Positions 1-11,197 of a stretch of 64,000 nt of DNA are shown in pieces. Source of the DNA: Tolypeutes matacus. Lineage: Eukaryota; Chordata; Mammalia; Cingulata; Chlamyphoridae. The DNA lies in the NCBI GenBank assembly GCA_026826555.1, contig JAKSZT010000116.1, positions 1,590,613 to 1,654,612 on the forward strand, written 5' to 3'. A program made the translations under genes and the position numbers. Within the stretch, counting starts at the first letter, position 1, and each line of letters opens with the position of its first letter. The notes under the pieces are model-generated. The model searched no databases and was not told where the DNA came from. It saw only the letters and a program-made list of their open reading frames with translations.

Positions 1-570
1 TGGATAGGGTTTATTTGCAGTAGGAAATCTCTTGTACCTGAGATTTAAAGTTTGAATTAAAGCTTTCCCACATATATATGATTTCTCTTCAGTAAGAATT
101 TTCTGATGAACAAAGAGGTTTTCTGTTATGTTGAAAACTTTCCCACATTTATTACATTTCTATGCTTGTTCCCCTGTATGGCTTTCAAAATGAAGAGTAA
201 AAAATGACTGTAAAGAACAAACTACATTCAGGACACTCATATGGTTTCTCTCTAGTTTGAATTTTCTCACATTCCATGAGGTTTTGTTTCAGTTGGAAAG
301 ATTCCCATGTTCATTACAATACTTACTAATGTATGAATAGTTCATGCTCAATGAGATTTAATGCCTGGCTGAAGAATTTCCAATATTCCTTACATACACA
401 GTGTTTTACTCCTGCATATTTCTTTGATGGAACTCTAGCTTTCCCAAATTCATGAAATCCCAAATGGTTTCTCTGAGGTATTAAATCTCAGGTATCTCAT
501 AGTGTTGAATTTCCAAGAAAATTTCACACTCATTACACTTAAAGGGGAGGACTACCTTGTGGTGCAAACT
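1..570 (-). pseudogene. C2H2 zinc-finger exon remnant (unit 1)
   Basis: The minus strand carries degenerate Kruppel-type fingers, including pieces such as KPYECPECS, a Cys-x2-Cys pair followed by a His-x3-His pair with short spacing. Linkers of the TGE type are partly kept. Stops and frame changes interrupt the reading frame throughout, and several fingers have lost a Cys or His. The same finger order is seen in unit 2 (27,385-28,440) and unit 3 (41,650-42,725). The exon continues leftward out of the window, so roughly the first six finger positions are visible. Intact proteins of this family bind DNA and often repress retroelements through a KRAB domain; no KRAB exon is visible here. I infer a dead paralogue. 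Confidence 0.75.
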
Positions 571-829
571 AGCAAAACTCATTGCCTTAAATCTTTTTTC
601 CTTACATAGATTTCCTCATGCTTAGGTAAGTATGATGCAATTCCTTCAAAGTGAAGTTACATTCATAGAAGTGTTATTTTGAGGAAACAATGCTTGCAGT
701 CAGAGAAAATGTTTTCCCAAACTTTCTTACAATCTCTGCCTTCATCTTAAGTATGTACGCTTGTGGAAGTGGATATAGTTTCACTCACAAGACTCTTGTT
801 ATGTGGTTTTTTCTGCTTCTTAATGTCCT

Positions 830-925
830 ATGCTTCTTCATAGTTTGTGGGGTGCAGCAAAAGCAGTGCTTAGAGGGAAATTTATAGCAATAAAAGCCTT
901 CATTAGAAAAGAGGAAAGCTCTAAT
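830..925 (+). mobile_element. Short old L1 ORF2 fragment inside unit 1
   Basis: The plus-strand translation reads [25 protein letters not shown] residues, matching the ORF2 stretch of L1-d near 45,833-45,900. It is also present in unit 2 (minus strand, about 27,020-27,105) and unit 3 (about 41,290-41,375). It therefore inserted before the units duplicated. The fragment is far too short to encode anything. Confidence 0.75.
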
Positions 926-1402
926 ATCAGTAATCAAAGTGTCAAATTTGGGAACCACAACAATATCTCCTTTTTATTTGTTTTATCATTCATGGTTCTT
1001 CTTGCTTCAAATGAACATCACATCCAGTTGGGTGACTTCATAACATGGAAATGGGAAAGTGATTGAGCACTTGATTTATGATGGGGCAAAACAACACACC
1101 ATAAATCAACCATGGAACCTTCAGGCTTCTGGAGGATAAGAAAGGTGCAGCTTCCAAGTTGTATGAGAAAGATGGCCCCAGAACAAAGACCAAAATTGCA
1201 ACCCTGGAATTCCTGAATACTTTGTTTGGGACTGACTATTTTTGTTCAAATTTTTCCTTCTATTTACTTGGATGAGATGCACTATTTTATATTCCTTAAA
1301 GTTTACTGGGGAAATTATAACCCTTTAGCTTTCCTTTCCAAATCTTCACTTATAATTTTTTATTGACTTGCTAAATAATGTATTTTAAAACACTTTATAT
1401 CC

Positions 1403-2075
1403 TGTATTAGTCAGCCAAAGGGGTGCTGATGCAAAATATCAGAAATTTGTTGCTCTTTATAAAGGGTATTTATTTGGGGTACAAGCTAACAGTTACCATA
1501 AAGCATAAATTTCTTCCTTCACCAAAGTCTGTTCCCTCAGCTTGGAGCAAGACAGCTGCCGATATTTGCCAGGGTTCAGACTTTTTGGGTTCCTCTATTC
1601 CCAGGTCTGTGTTTCTCCCTGGGCTCTGCTCTTCTGTTTTCACAATGTCAGCTGTAGACTTTGAGGGTATCTAAGCTTTGCCTCTCTCCACAAGGCCAGC
1701 TGTGAACTGTCAGGTGAATGGCTTGTCTCTTTTCGTGGGGCCTTCTCTCCTTGCTCATTAGAACTCCAATGTCAAAAACTACTCCAGCACTGTCCTTTTC
1801 CATGTCTTTTTATCTTTGAGACCTCACCCACCAAAGGGCAGGACTCAACACCCTATCTACTGTCCCAGTCCACGCCCTTAATTTACCTTAATCATGCCCA
1901 GATTAACAGACCAGTTTACAAGCATAATCCCATATCTATTTTTGGAATTCATAACAATATCCAACTTCTACATATCCATTTGCCCATCTTATGCTATATA
2001 TTATTTTATGGTGTGTTTTAACACTTTATTGATGTCCCAGGCCACGGATATCATTATTACTTTATCCTTTCAATA
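1403..2075 (+). repeat. LTR-like interspersed repeat, unit 1 copy
   Basis: This segment begins with TGTATTAGTCAGCC and runs through A/T-rich sequence with no reading frame. Copies in the reverse orientation lie at about 25,880-26,537 (unit 2), 40,140-40,800 (unit 3) and from about 63,860 (unit 4). Its fixed place in every unit says it inserted before duplication. I do not recognise the family; the TG start and length fit a solo LTR, which is only inference. Confidence 0.5.
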
Positions 2076-4814
2076 GTCATTTACATATATGAATTTAAAT
2101 AACAGATATTGTTCTTCAATCCATTCTGAATCTTGAACCTTCTGAGATTATTTTCTTTCTACCTGAAGAATATTTTTTTACCTTTCTTTTATAGTGAGTT
2201 GCTGCTAGCAAACTTTATTAGATTTTACTCATCTGGAAAATTATTTATTTCACTTCTTCCTGAAGCATTGAGATAAATTAAATCTCAGGCCCTCTACGAT
2301 CTCCACTGATTTTGAGAGCACAATTAGGGATGAATTTCTCCATGCTGTTTTAAAGGTAATCATTTCTTTGGAGAAGAAATTACGTGCTTTCAATTTTGCA
2401 GCCTGCTTCCTGCCCCACATCCACCCAGGCTAAATCTGTGTGCTATGGCTCTGTGGATGGGGATAATGGCACAACCCTCTGAGTTACACACCTGATTTTG
2501 GAGCTAAGATTTGGTGGAGAAAGCACAATATATTGAGTTCTTCTGGAGGCCATTGTAGGAACCAGTGTAACAGTGGTCAGTACCCAATTTTGCTCAGTGA
2601 TGGCCACACCAAAGTACAGCCACTGCTTCATGAGTTCCCATTTCTGCCAGACTTAGGAGACCCCTCCCGATTCCTGTGCCCTGGGTTAATGCTCTCATTT
2701 GAGTCTTGTGTGGACCCTGGAAGAATATGTTCTTATTAAACAATTGCTTTGTTTGTAAGCCTTTTGTATGTAGGATATTTTGGCAAAATTCAGATAAGGG
2801 ACCTTTTGATTAGGTCAGTTTTGGTTAGATTGCTTTAGTTTTGTTACGGTCCTCTGATTAGATTTCAGGCACCAGCATGTACCACAATCATTGTGCTGAA
2901 GTCCTACATACATGGAACACATAAAGTGTGCTGCCATGTTTACCCTGCCATGTTGGAGAGGGCTCCCAGATCTCCTACAGCTATGGAGAGGCACAGAATC
3001 CCTGAAAGGCTGATGGAGAGACCAGAGGATTGGTTCATGGAGCAGCTTAAAGCTGAAGACATCAAGTTTACAGGTGAATTCTCTAAATTATAAGGGAATC
3101 CCAGAAAGACCTCGGACCTAGGGCAGACAAAAATAGAGGTGAGGTTGCTAGAGAGTACAATGTTTCCAGAAAATCTCAAGGGTGCAGATGGCAGATATTT
3201 CTCAGGCTAATTAAATATTAAATTTTCAACACATTTTAACAGTGTTGAAAATGATGCAGACCTCTTCAATCCCAGAAGAGAGTGGAGGGGTTTGATGGGA
3301 AGAAGCGGATGAACAAATGAAGCTGGAATGTAACATGTGTTCACTGCAGTTCCCCCAAGCCAGAGAGGGAATGTCCTGTTTGGGAACAAAACTCTCAAAG
3401 CCCCAAAGAAAACCATCATCATAGGTCTTGATCCGCAAAGAGGACAGGGAGAAAGACCTGCTCAGCACTCACAGTGTCAGTTAGTGATGTGAGTCACTCT
3501 AGCTGATCTTCACTTTGGAGTAAGCAGCAAGAAGTCTGCCTTCTCCTTTGGTGCTAACAGCCCTATAACTGGACATGTGTAGAGAGCAGTGTGGACTTCA
3601 CATGGTCATGTCTATGCTCCTCATGCTCCATGCTCACTTTTGTTGAGGGGGCCTCCAACCACTCAGTCAGCTGGGAAGGGCACTGAGGAGAGTGGGCACT
3701 TTTCCTTTATGGGGGACTCAATTAGAAAAGGGTGAGGGGAAGTGCCCCCCAGCCCAGTAAAGTTGCAGATACAAATCAAGATGTTCAAATCAACCACTTT
3801 GTATGATTTCATCGTTTACCATTTTCATAATTTCATTTAAATTATAACCAAATTATCCATGCAAAGAGTATTAAAATAATTTATGTCTATTATGGTACTC
3901 AGTCAAATTCCTTCTCTAGCCTCAATCCCATTTGTCCTTCCTCAGAATTATCTGCATTGGCAGATTCTTTGGGCACACACTTCTGTTTGTAAATATATGC
4001 ATTGTCTAGTTTCATCCATCCCCCACCCTATCACATTTGAGAAAAAAATTGGAGTACAATTTAAGAATATAAATAAATTTTCTAACTTCTTAAAATACTT
4101 GAGATTAGAAGTACATCATCCAATTATGAGAGGGTCATTTCTGATTTAAAATAATAAGAAAAATTGGAGTTAAGTAGAAGCAGGCCACAGTAGTACTGTG
4201 GCTGTTAAACTTGAATCCACATCAGAATCAAGTGAAGAAATTGAAAAAATATCAACGGCTGGGGTACATTATAAGAAAATGTTACATGAAAGAGGCAAGA
4301 TGGCATCAGTTTTGGAGGGTACTCACTGACTAGCCTCAGGGGATGGCTGATTGTGGATGGGGTCCTGCCCATGGGTCTGTGTTGTGGGCTCAGGGAGTAA
4401 AAACCTTGGATATTCTATCAGCGGGCAGATCAATGACATGGAGTGATTGTAGCCTTCTAAATCATTACATATATATTCATCTATTTGGTTTCCCAGGCCA
4501 TTGTAGGTACTCCACTTTTTTTCCTATTACTCTTCACTACCTAACAAGTTAAATATTCATTTCACTAAGTCCTATTTGGCCCCTCTTCTAACTTTTTTCA
4601 ATATTACTATTATCCTTCTTCATTTCTCACATCTTTCAATTGTGCTGGCACTAATAATTTCCCTTCAAGATAACATAGAAAGAAGCAAGGAAACAAAATA
4701 AGAAGAAAAAGTTTCAAAGAGAAAACTTAACACACACACAAAACCATGAACTAAATAATACTTGAGAGGAGAGAGGGAAATTAATCAATTGATTAAACCC
4801 AGCAAGATAAAAAG

Positions 4815-5776
4815 ATGACTAGAGAGCAACCAAAAATTACAAACCACACTGAGAAAAGGGAGACATGGACCAATCCAGTTAAAAAACTAAAACCAGTAAC
4901 ATATGCAGGACATCAAACAACTAATCAAATATTGCCCCAAAATATCATGAACCAACTTAATGAATTGAAGGAAGAGAAGAAGGATATAAAGGAGATACTG
5001 GGAAAACATACTGAAGAAACTGTAAACATACACAAAAAGATAACATATATGATGGTGTTCAATGGCAAAATCCAAGAAATCAAAAGGGTGCTGGATTCAC
5101 ATAACAACAGATTAGAACAGGCAGAAGATAGAATTAGTCATGTGGAAGACAATAGAGCTGAAATCAAACAGATAGACAAAAAATTTGAAAAAATCCAGCA
5201 TGGACTCAGGAATTTAACTGACAACAGAAAACACACAAACATATGCATTGTGGGCATCCCAGAAGGAGAACAGAAGGGAAAGGGAAGAGAAGGAGTGATG
5301 AAGGAAATAATGGCTGAAAACTTCCCAACCCTATTGAGAGAGATGGACGTGAAGATCCAGGAAGCAAAGTGCAACCCAAACAGTGTAAATCCCAACAGGT
5401 CAACTCCAAGACATATAGTTGTCAAAATATCCAATGCTCAAACAAAGAGAAAATTCTCAAGGCAGAAAGAGAAAAGAGAACCATCACATACAATGGAAGC
5501 ACAAAGTGATTAAGTGCTGATTTCTCTTCTGAAACCATGGAGGAAAGAATACAGTGGTATGACATAGTCAAAGTACTAAAAGAAAAAAACCTCCAGCCAC
5601 TAATTCTGCATCCAGCAAAACTGGCATTCAAAAATGATGGAGAGTTCAAAATATTCACAGATAAACAGAAATGAAGAGAGTATGTGAACAACGAACAGGC
5701 ACTTCAAGAAATACCAAAGGAAGTTCTACAAGTTGAAAGGAAAAATCAAGAGTAAGGAGAGTTTAAAAACAGCTAA
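4815..5776 (+). pseudogene. L1-a ORF1 (L1 ORF1p-like RNA-binding protein), broken
   Basis: ORF1p is the L1 nucleic-acid chaperone that packages the element's RNA. The frame opens with MTREQPKITNH, followed by a Lys/Glu-rich coiled coil (about residues 40-130) and the RRM start NICIVGIPEG (about 145). The C-terminal domain begins near LLREMDVKIQEA. The first frame ends at 5,513 after a shift near 5,440, where the copy in L1-c continues normally. The remaining C-terminal part continues to a stop at 5,774-5,776. The total length is not a multiple of three, consistent with a net one-base loss. The start was chosen by alignment with L1-c and L1-d, which have MMTRGQQ at the same place. Confidence 0.8.
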
Positions 5777-5830
5777 AAACACAAAAACAGAAATGAAACA
5801 ACGTATGACATACATTACTCCAAAGAAAAT

Positions 5831-8657
5831 ATGGCTGAAGTAAGAAACTCATTGTGAGTAATAACACTGTTAATGGATTAAATTCACCACTCAAGAGACA
5901 CAGATTGGCCAAAGGGATAAATAAATATGATCTACCTATATGCTGTCTAAAAGAAACCAACCTTCAACCCAGGGATTCAAGGAGGCTGAAAGTAGATGGC
6001 TGGAAAATTATTTTACAAGCTAACAATAGTCAAAAAGGGCAGGAGTAGCTATTCTAATATTAGACAAAATTGACTTTGAATGGAAAATTATTGTAAGAGA
6101 CAAAGATGGACACTATATATTAGTAAAAGGGGTACTCTCTCAAGAAAAGAGAACAATCATAAACATTTATGCACCTAATCGGGGTGCCTCAAAATTCATG
6201 AGGGAAACTCTGGAAAAGCTAAATGGAGAAATAAAAGCCTCTAAAATTATAGCAGGAGATTTTAATACACACTTATCACCATTAGACAGAACAACTAGAC
6301 AGAGAATCAACAAAGAAACAAAGACTCTCAACAATACATTAGAGGACCTGGACTTATTAGACATATACAGAACAATACACCCAAATACAGCAGGATTTAC
6401 AATCTTCTCGAGTGCACATGGTTCATACTCCACAATAGACGACATGCTAGGCCACAGAAAAACTCTCAATGAAATCAGAAAGATTGAAATTTTACAAAGT
6501 AATTTCTCTGGTGACAATGGAATGAAATTGGAAACCACTAAGGACCAGAGAAACAGGTTAGGCAAAAGTATATGGAAGTTAAACAACACCCTCTTAAACA
6601 AACAGTGGGTCAAGGAGGAAATTTCAAAAGAAATCAGTAACTACCTTGAAACTAATGAAAATTACAGCACAGCATAAGAAAACCAATGGGATGAAGCCAA
6701 AGGTGTCCTGAGAGAGAAGTTCAGAGCCATAAATACATATATTAAAAAAGAAGAAAGAGCTAAAATCGAAGATGTAACTGCACACTTGGAGGAATTGGAA
6801 AAACAAGAAAAAAACTAAATCTAAAGGAAGTAGAAAGAAGGAAGTAACAAAGAGCAGAATGAAATAGAGCATAAGAAGGCACTAGAAAAAATAAACAAAA
6901 CCAAAAAATGGTTCTTCCAGAATATCAATAAAATTGACAAACCCTTAGCCACACTACGAAAGAAAAAGAGAGAACAGATGCAAATACACAAATTAAGAAA
7001 GGAGCAAGGGAATATCACTACTGACCCCACAGACATAAATAGTATTATAAGAGGATACTTTGAAAAATTTTATGCCAACAAGAAAGATTATTTAGAGGAA
7101 ATGAACAAGCTTCTAGAAATGCTCAAACAGCCTACATTGATGAAAGAAGAAATTGAGGAACTCAACAGTCCAATTACAGGTAAAGAGATAGAAGCCATCA
7201 TCAAAAACCTCCCAAGAAAGAAAAGCCCAGGACCAGATGGCTTCACAGCTGAATTATACCAAGCTTTCCAGAAATAGCTAATGCCAATTCTATGTAAGCT
7301 CTTCCAAAAAATAGAAGTAGAGTGAGTATTGCCTAACTCATTCTACCATGCCAAATTGCCATAATATCAAAACAAAAGGTACTGCTAGAAAGGAAAATTA
7401 CAGACCAATTACTCTAATGAACCTAGATGTTAATATCCTCAAGAAAATACTTGCTAATCACATTCAACAACATATCAAAAGGATTATACACCATGACCAA
7501 ATGGGTTTCTTCCCGGATATGCAAGAATGGTTTAATATAAGAAAATCAATCAATGTAATAAACCACATAAACAAACTGAAAGAAGAAAATCACATGATCA
7601 TCTCTATAGATGCAGAAAAAGCATTCGACAAAATACAGCACTCTTTCCTGATAAAAACACTGCAACAGGTAGGAATGGTGAAAAGCCTTCCCTCTGAGAT
7701 CAGGAACAGGACAAGGATGCTCACTATCACCACTCCTATTTAACATTGCCTTAGAATGACTTGCTTGAACACTGAGGCATGAAAAGGATATAAAAGGTAT
7801 CCAGATTGGAAAAGAAGAAGGAAAAATTTCATTATTTGCAAATGACATGATCCTATACATAGAAAGCCTGGAAAAAGCTACAGAAAAGCTTCTAGAACTT
7901 ATAAAGTAGTTCAGTAATGTTGCAGGCTATAAGATCAATGCTCAAAAATCAGTAGCATTTCTGTACACCAATAATGAGCAATCAGAGGAGGAAATCAAGA
8001 AAAAAATGTCTTTTACAAGAGTAACTAGAAGAATCAAATAACGGAATAAATTTAACTAAAGATGTAAAGAACTTATACACAGAAAATTACACAACACTGT
8101 TAAAGAAAATCAAAGAAGACTTATATAAGTGGAAAAATATTCCCTGTTCATGGATGGGAAGACTAAACATCATCAAGATGTCTATCCTACCCAAACTACT
8201 GTACAGATTTAATGCAATACCAATAAAAATCAACACTGTATTTTTAAAGGAACTGGAAAAACTAACCACAAAATATATTTGGAAAGGTAAGAGGCCCTGA
8301 ATTGCCAAAGACGTATTGAAAAAAAAAAAAAAAGAAGATGGAGGTATAACATTATCAGACTTTAAAACATATTACAAAGCTACAGTGATCTAAATTGCAT
8401 GGTTATGGCACAAGGATAGACCTACTGACCAGTGGAATTGAATTGAGATTTTTATATATATCCTCGCATATACAGTTATCTAATATTTGACAAGGCTACC
8501 AAGCCCACTCAGTTGGGAGAGAATGGTCTCTTTAACAAGTGGTGATTGGAGAACTAGATATCCATATCCAAAAGAATGAAAGAAGAATACCATCTCACAC
8601 CTCATACAAAAATCAACTCAAGATGGATAAAGACCCAAATATAAGAGCCAAAACCAT
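5831..8657 (+). pseudogene. L1-a ORF2 (endonuclease/reverse transcriptase), broken and 3' truncated
   Basis: ORF2p nicks DNA with an APE-type endonuclease and copies L1 RNA with its reverse transcriptase. The start ATGGCTGAAGTAAG aligns with the other L1 copies. Visible parts are the endonuclease strand AGDFNTHLS (about 6,256), the RT motif [10 protein letters not shown] (about 7,228) and the catalytic box, here FAND instead of FADD (about 7,838). The endonuclease catalytic SDH is SGD (about 6,509). Many stops and shifts break the frame, for example at 6,050, 6,675 and 7,275. The last roughly 300 residues, including the Cys-rich C terminus, are missing because sequence identity ends at 8,657. 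Confidence 0.8.
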
Positions 8658-9109
8658 TGCCACCTGGGAACATAACAGTGATTCCATTGAACTGGAAGTT
8701 AAGACTGCCACCTGGCCACTTTGGGCTCCTCTTACCTGTGAATCAACAGGCAAAGAAGGGAATTACTGTACTGGCTGGGGTGATTGATCCTGACTATCAA
8801 GGGGAAATAGGACTACATCTACATAATGAGGGTGAAGAAGAGTTTGCCTGGAATGCAGGGGATCCTCTAGGGCGTCTCCTAGTCCTGCCATGCCCTGTGA
8901 TTAAAGTCAATGGAAAATTGCAAGAAACCAATTCAAGCAGGACTAACAATGGCCCAGAATCTTCGGGAATGAAAGTTTGGGTCACCCCACCAGGCAAAGA
9001 ACCACGACCAGCTGAAGTGCTTGCTGAAGGTAACGGGAACATGGAATGGGTAGTGGAAGAAGGTAGTGATAAATATGAACTTCGACCACGTTACCAGTTA
9101 CAGAAATGA
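8658..9109 (+). pseudogene. ERV-L dUTPase domain, 5' truncated but open
   Basis: dUTPase hydrolyses dUTP to limit uracil in retroviral DNA. About 150 codons are open with no stop before the natural TGA at 9,107-9,109. The segment AGVIDPDYQGEIGL (from about 8,776) is dUTPase motif 3, with the uracil-pocket region. It is followed by GDPLGRLLVLP, corresponding to the Gly-Asp of motif 4. The residues before it include LPPGHFGLLLPVNQQ. Motif 1 and part of motif 2 are missing at the L1 junction, so no active enzyme is expected. A C-terminal Pro/Gly/Lys-rich tail follows (GMKVWVTPPGKEPRPAE). The open frame continues without a stop upstream into L1-a sequence, which looks accidental. Confidence 0.75.
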
Positions 9110-9441
9110 GGACTGTAATGGTCATGAACCCTTCTTCCATGTTTCATTATGAGTATGATTGTATATGTACACAAAATGAATTTGTTTGTTTTCTTCCCTG
9201 ATCTTTCCCCCATCATGAAAAGTTGTATGAATCTCACATCATAATATTTAAGGATGTCGAGTTTAAGAGTGACTACATCCAAGGACATGCACCCTGTTCT
9301 GTAGTGAATTAATGCGTTTCTGGTTGTACGCAGGGGAGTTGAACATTGTTAGGCGGAAATATATATGTACACCTGTCTGTTATTGTTTTTACTTAGAGAC
9401 TAAGTATGGTTTGGAGTAATGTGTACGATTGCCGAGTTGAC

Positions 9442-9452
9442 AAGGGGTGGAC
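9442..9452 (+). other. ERV-L polypurine tract
   Basis: The sequence AAGGGGTGGAC lies directly before the LTR start TGTGATGG. This is the expected place and composition for the plus-strand primer site. Confidence 0.65.
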
Positions 9453-9891
9453 TGTGATGGTTAGGCTAATGTGTCAACTCGGCCAAGTAGTTGTGTCCAG
9501 TTGTTTGTTCCAGCAAGCACTGGGCTAATTGTAATACCAGAGCATTTATGGACTTCAATCACCAGTGAGTTTACTGCGTGGATGGCTGATTACATCTGCA
9601 TCAATCAGGGAGATTACATTATCAATGGGTGGTGCTTTTATCCAATCAGTTGAATGACTTAAAAGTGGAAGTGATTTCAACATTCAGAGAGAATTTCCCA
9701 GCTCGTCGTTGGACAGGCAACTTCTCCCAGGGACTCATCAACGACCTTTCATCGGAGCCCCTGGTTTGCAGCTTGCCTGAGGAACCTGGACTTGTGCGTC
9801 CCCACGGTTGCGTGAGAGACTCTTTTAGAGTTCCATATTATTCACAGATATCTCCTGCTGATTCTGTTTCCCGAGAGAACCTTTACTAATA
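9453..9891 (+). mobile_element. ERV-L (MLT2-like) 3' LTR
   Basis: It begins TGTGATGGTTAGGCTAATG and ends near GAGAACCTTTACTAATA, which resembles the usual MLT2 end. Length is about 440 bp. No 5' partner LTR is present in the window. The sequence to the right resumes unit 0 sequence (AGAGTGTAAAAATAATTT). Confidence 0.7.
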
Positions 9892-10875
9892 GAGTGTAAA
9901 AATAATTTATGTCTCATGGCAAATAGCAAAGTTCCTTCTCTAGTCTCAAGCCCATTCCTCTTCCTCTGAATTATCTGCATTGGCAGATTCTTTTGGGTAC
10001 ACATTTCTGTTTGTAAATACATGCATTCTCTAGTTTGATCCATCACAAACCCTATCATATATGAGAAAATTATTGGAGTACAACTTAAAAATATATTTTC
10101 TAACTTCTTAAGATACTTGAGATTAGAAGTATATTGTCTTATTATGAAAGGATCATTTCTGATTTAAAATAATAAGGAAAATTGGAGTGAAGTAGAAAGC
10201 AGGTCACTGTAGTTCAGTGGCAGTTAAACTTTCATCCTCATCAGAATCAGGTGAAGAAACGGAAAAAATATAAATATTTGGGGTGCCTTATAAGAAAATG
10301 CTATAGGAGAGAGGCAAGATGGTGTTGGTTTAGGAGGATACTTATGGACTAGCTCTCTGGGGATGGTCAATTGTGGGCGGATTCCTGCCCAAGGGTCTGT
10401 GCTATGGGCACACAAAGTGGGAAGGTTGAGTCACCTAGCAGTGGGCACATCGATGCGTGGAGTGATTGGTGGAGATTCTTGAGTTTTGAGCTTGCCTGTG
10501 GTGGATAACACAGACGGCTGAACCCCACCCACAGGGACAAAGGCTGGTTTGAACCATGAATTCTGCAACCATGACACATGCTCCAGGTTTGAGGCAGCAT
10601 TCTCTGAGGGAGGGAGGGCTGTGATAGAAGGTGTAGAGGGGTTTAACTTTTGTGGATTAGGCTGCCTGGACCCCCTCATAGCTTTGGGGATCAGATAAGC
10701 CGGCATGAAACTGAGGGGAGCAGGCGAATATGCTGAGGAAACCTGATTTACCCAGCAGCCTACTGACACTAAGGTATGGCCCCAGAGAGGTGGAGTCAGC
10801 CAATTTTATCACTCTGCACTGACAAGCATCAGAGCTTCAGCTCTCCTGGGGAGGTCAGGAAGTGGGAAGGGCTTC
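9892..10875 (-). repeat. Unit 0: 5' part of another inverted zinc-finger block
   Basis: On the minus strand this matches 60,340-61,190 of unit 4. Part of it (9,892-10,465) also repeats 3,860-4,450 of unit 1, so two unit copies sit side by side. I see no gene. The segment 10,310-10,860 contains a GAGCAATAAAG-like signal in its unit 4 counterpart and could be an old LTR, but I cannot name it. It ends at the T-rich tail of L1-b. Confidence 0.7.
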
Positions 10876-10990
10876 CTTAGGTTTTTTTTTTTTATTGTGG
10901 ATAAAAATCAAAATTTTCACAATACATAACAACATTTGCAAAATGATATATAAATATATATGCATATATGTGCATTTGCTTTCGAAAATG

Positions 10991-10991
<1 letters not shown>

Positions 10992-11013
<22 letters not shown>
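10992..11013. repeat. (AT)n microsatellite
   Basis: An uninterrupted AT dinucleotide run lies next to the SINE's poly(A) end. L1-d has a (TA)n at the same 3' UTR position (51,731-51,778). Confidence 0.9.
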
Positions 11014-11026
<13 letters not shown>

Positions 11027-11197
11027 GAATTTATTTATTTATTCATTTATCCCCCCCTTGCTGCATGTGCTCACTGGGTCGGCTAACCATGCCGTGCGGG
11101 CAGGCTTGCCTTCACCAGGAGGCCCCGGGTTCCTTCCTGGGGCCTCCCATATGGTAAACTGGAGCCTTACTGATTGAGCCACAGCTGCTTCCCTATA
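11014..11197 (-). mobile_element. tRNA-derived SINE, DAS-like
   Basis: The minus strand begins GGGAAGCAGCTGTGGCTCA, an RNA polymerase III A-box-like tRNA start. It continues through a GGGAGGCCCC...CCCGGGGCCTCC region where the B box would be, and ends in ATAAAT repeats and a poly(A) run. The head resembles the tRNA-Ala-derived DAS SINEs of armadillo. It lies inside the L1-b 3' UTR and is the only clear SINE in the window. The family name is from memory of the consensus style and is uncertain. Confidence 0.65.

Larger units (their letters stand above)
1..4451 (-). repeat. Duplicated zinc-finger gene block, unit 1 (inverted copy)
   Basis: Read on the minus strand, this block is intron-like sequence leading into a decayed finger exon at the left edge. 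The same stretches recur in the same order on the plus strand: 3,780-4,300 matches 28,799-29,280, 3,200-3,480 matches about 29,600-29,880, 2,440-3,000 matches parts of 30,600-31,410, and 1-2,440 matches 39,640-42,100. Similarity is high by eye, with small indels. From 2,076 to 4,451 I see no gene: only fragments of interspersed repeat and unique intron-like sequence. The block stops abruptly at 4,451, where L1-a begins. The copy is in opposite orientation to units 2, 3 and 4. Confidence 0.8.
4452..8657 (+). mobile_element. L1-a, LINE-1 element truncated at both ends
   Basis: The element starts about 510 bp inside the 5' UTR relative to full-length L1-d (alignment begins at the segment like 43,559). 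It continues through ORF1 and most of ORF2, then stops at about 8,657, where it changes abruptly to ERV-L sequence. It has no 3' UTR or poly(A). Both ORFs are broken. It interrupts unit 1, whose sequence is cut at 4,451. The missing 3' end points to a later deletion or recombination with the ERV-L sequence rather than ordinary target-primed insertion. Confidence 0.85.
8658..9891 (+). mobile_element. ERV-L 3' fragment: dUTPase, polypurine tract and 3' LTR
   Basis: The order dUTPase, short non-coding spacer, purine-rich tract, then an LTR starting TGTGATGGTTAGG fits ERV-L, whose pol gene ends with a dUTPase domain and whose MLT2-type LTRs begin this way. Gag, RT and integrase are absent. On the left it is joined directly to L1-a ORF2; on the right it ends in minus-strand unit 0 sequence. 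Family assignment rests on recognising the domain order and LTR start, not on a search. Confidence 0.75.
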
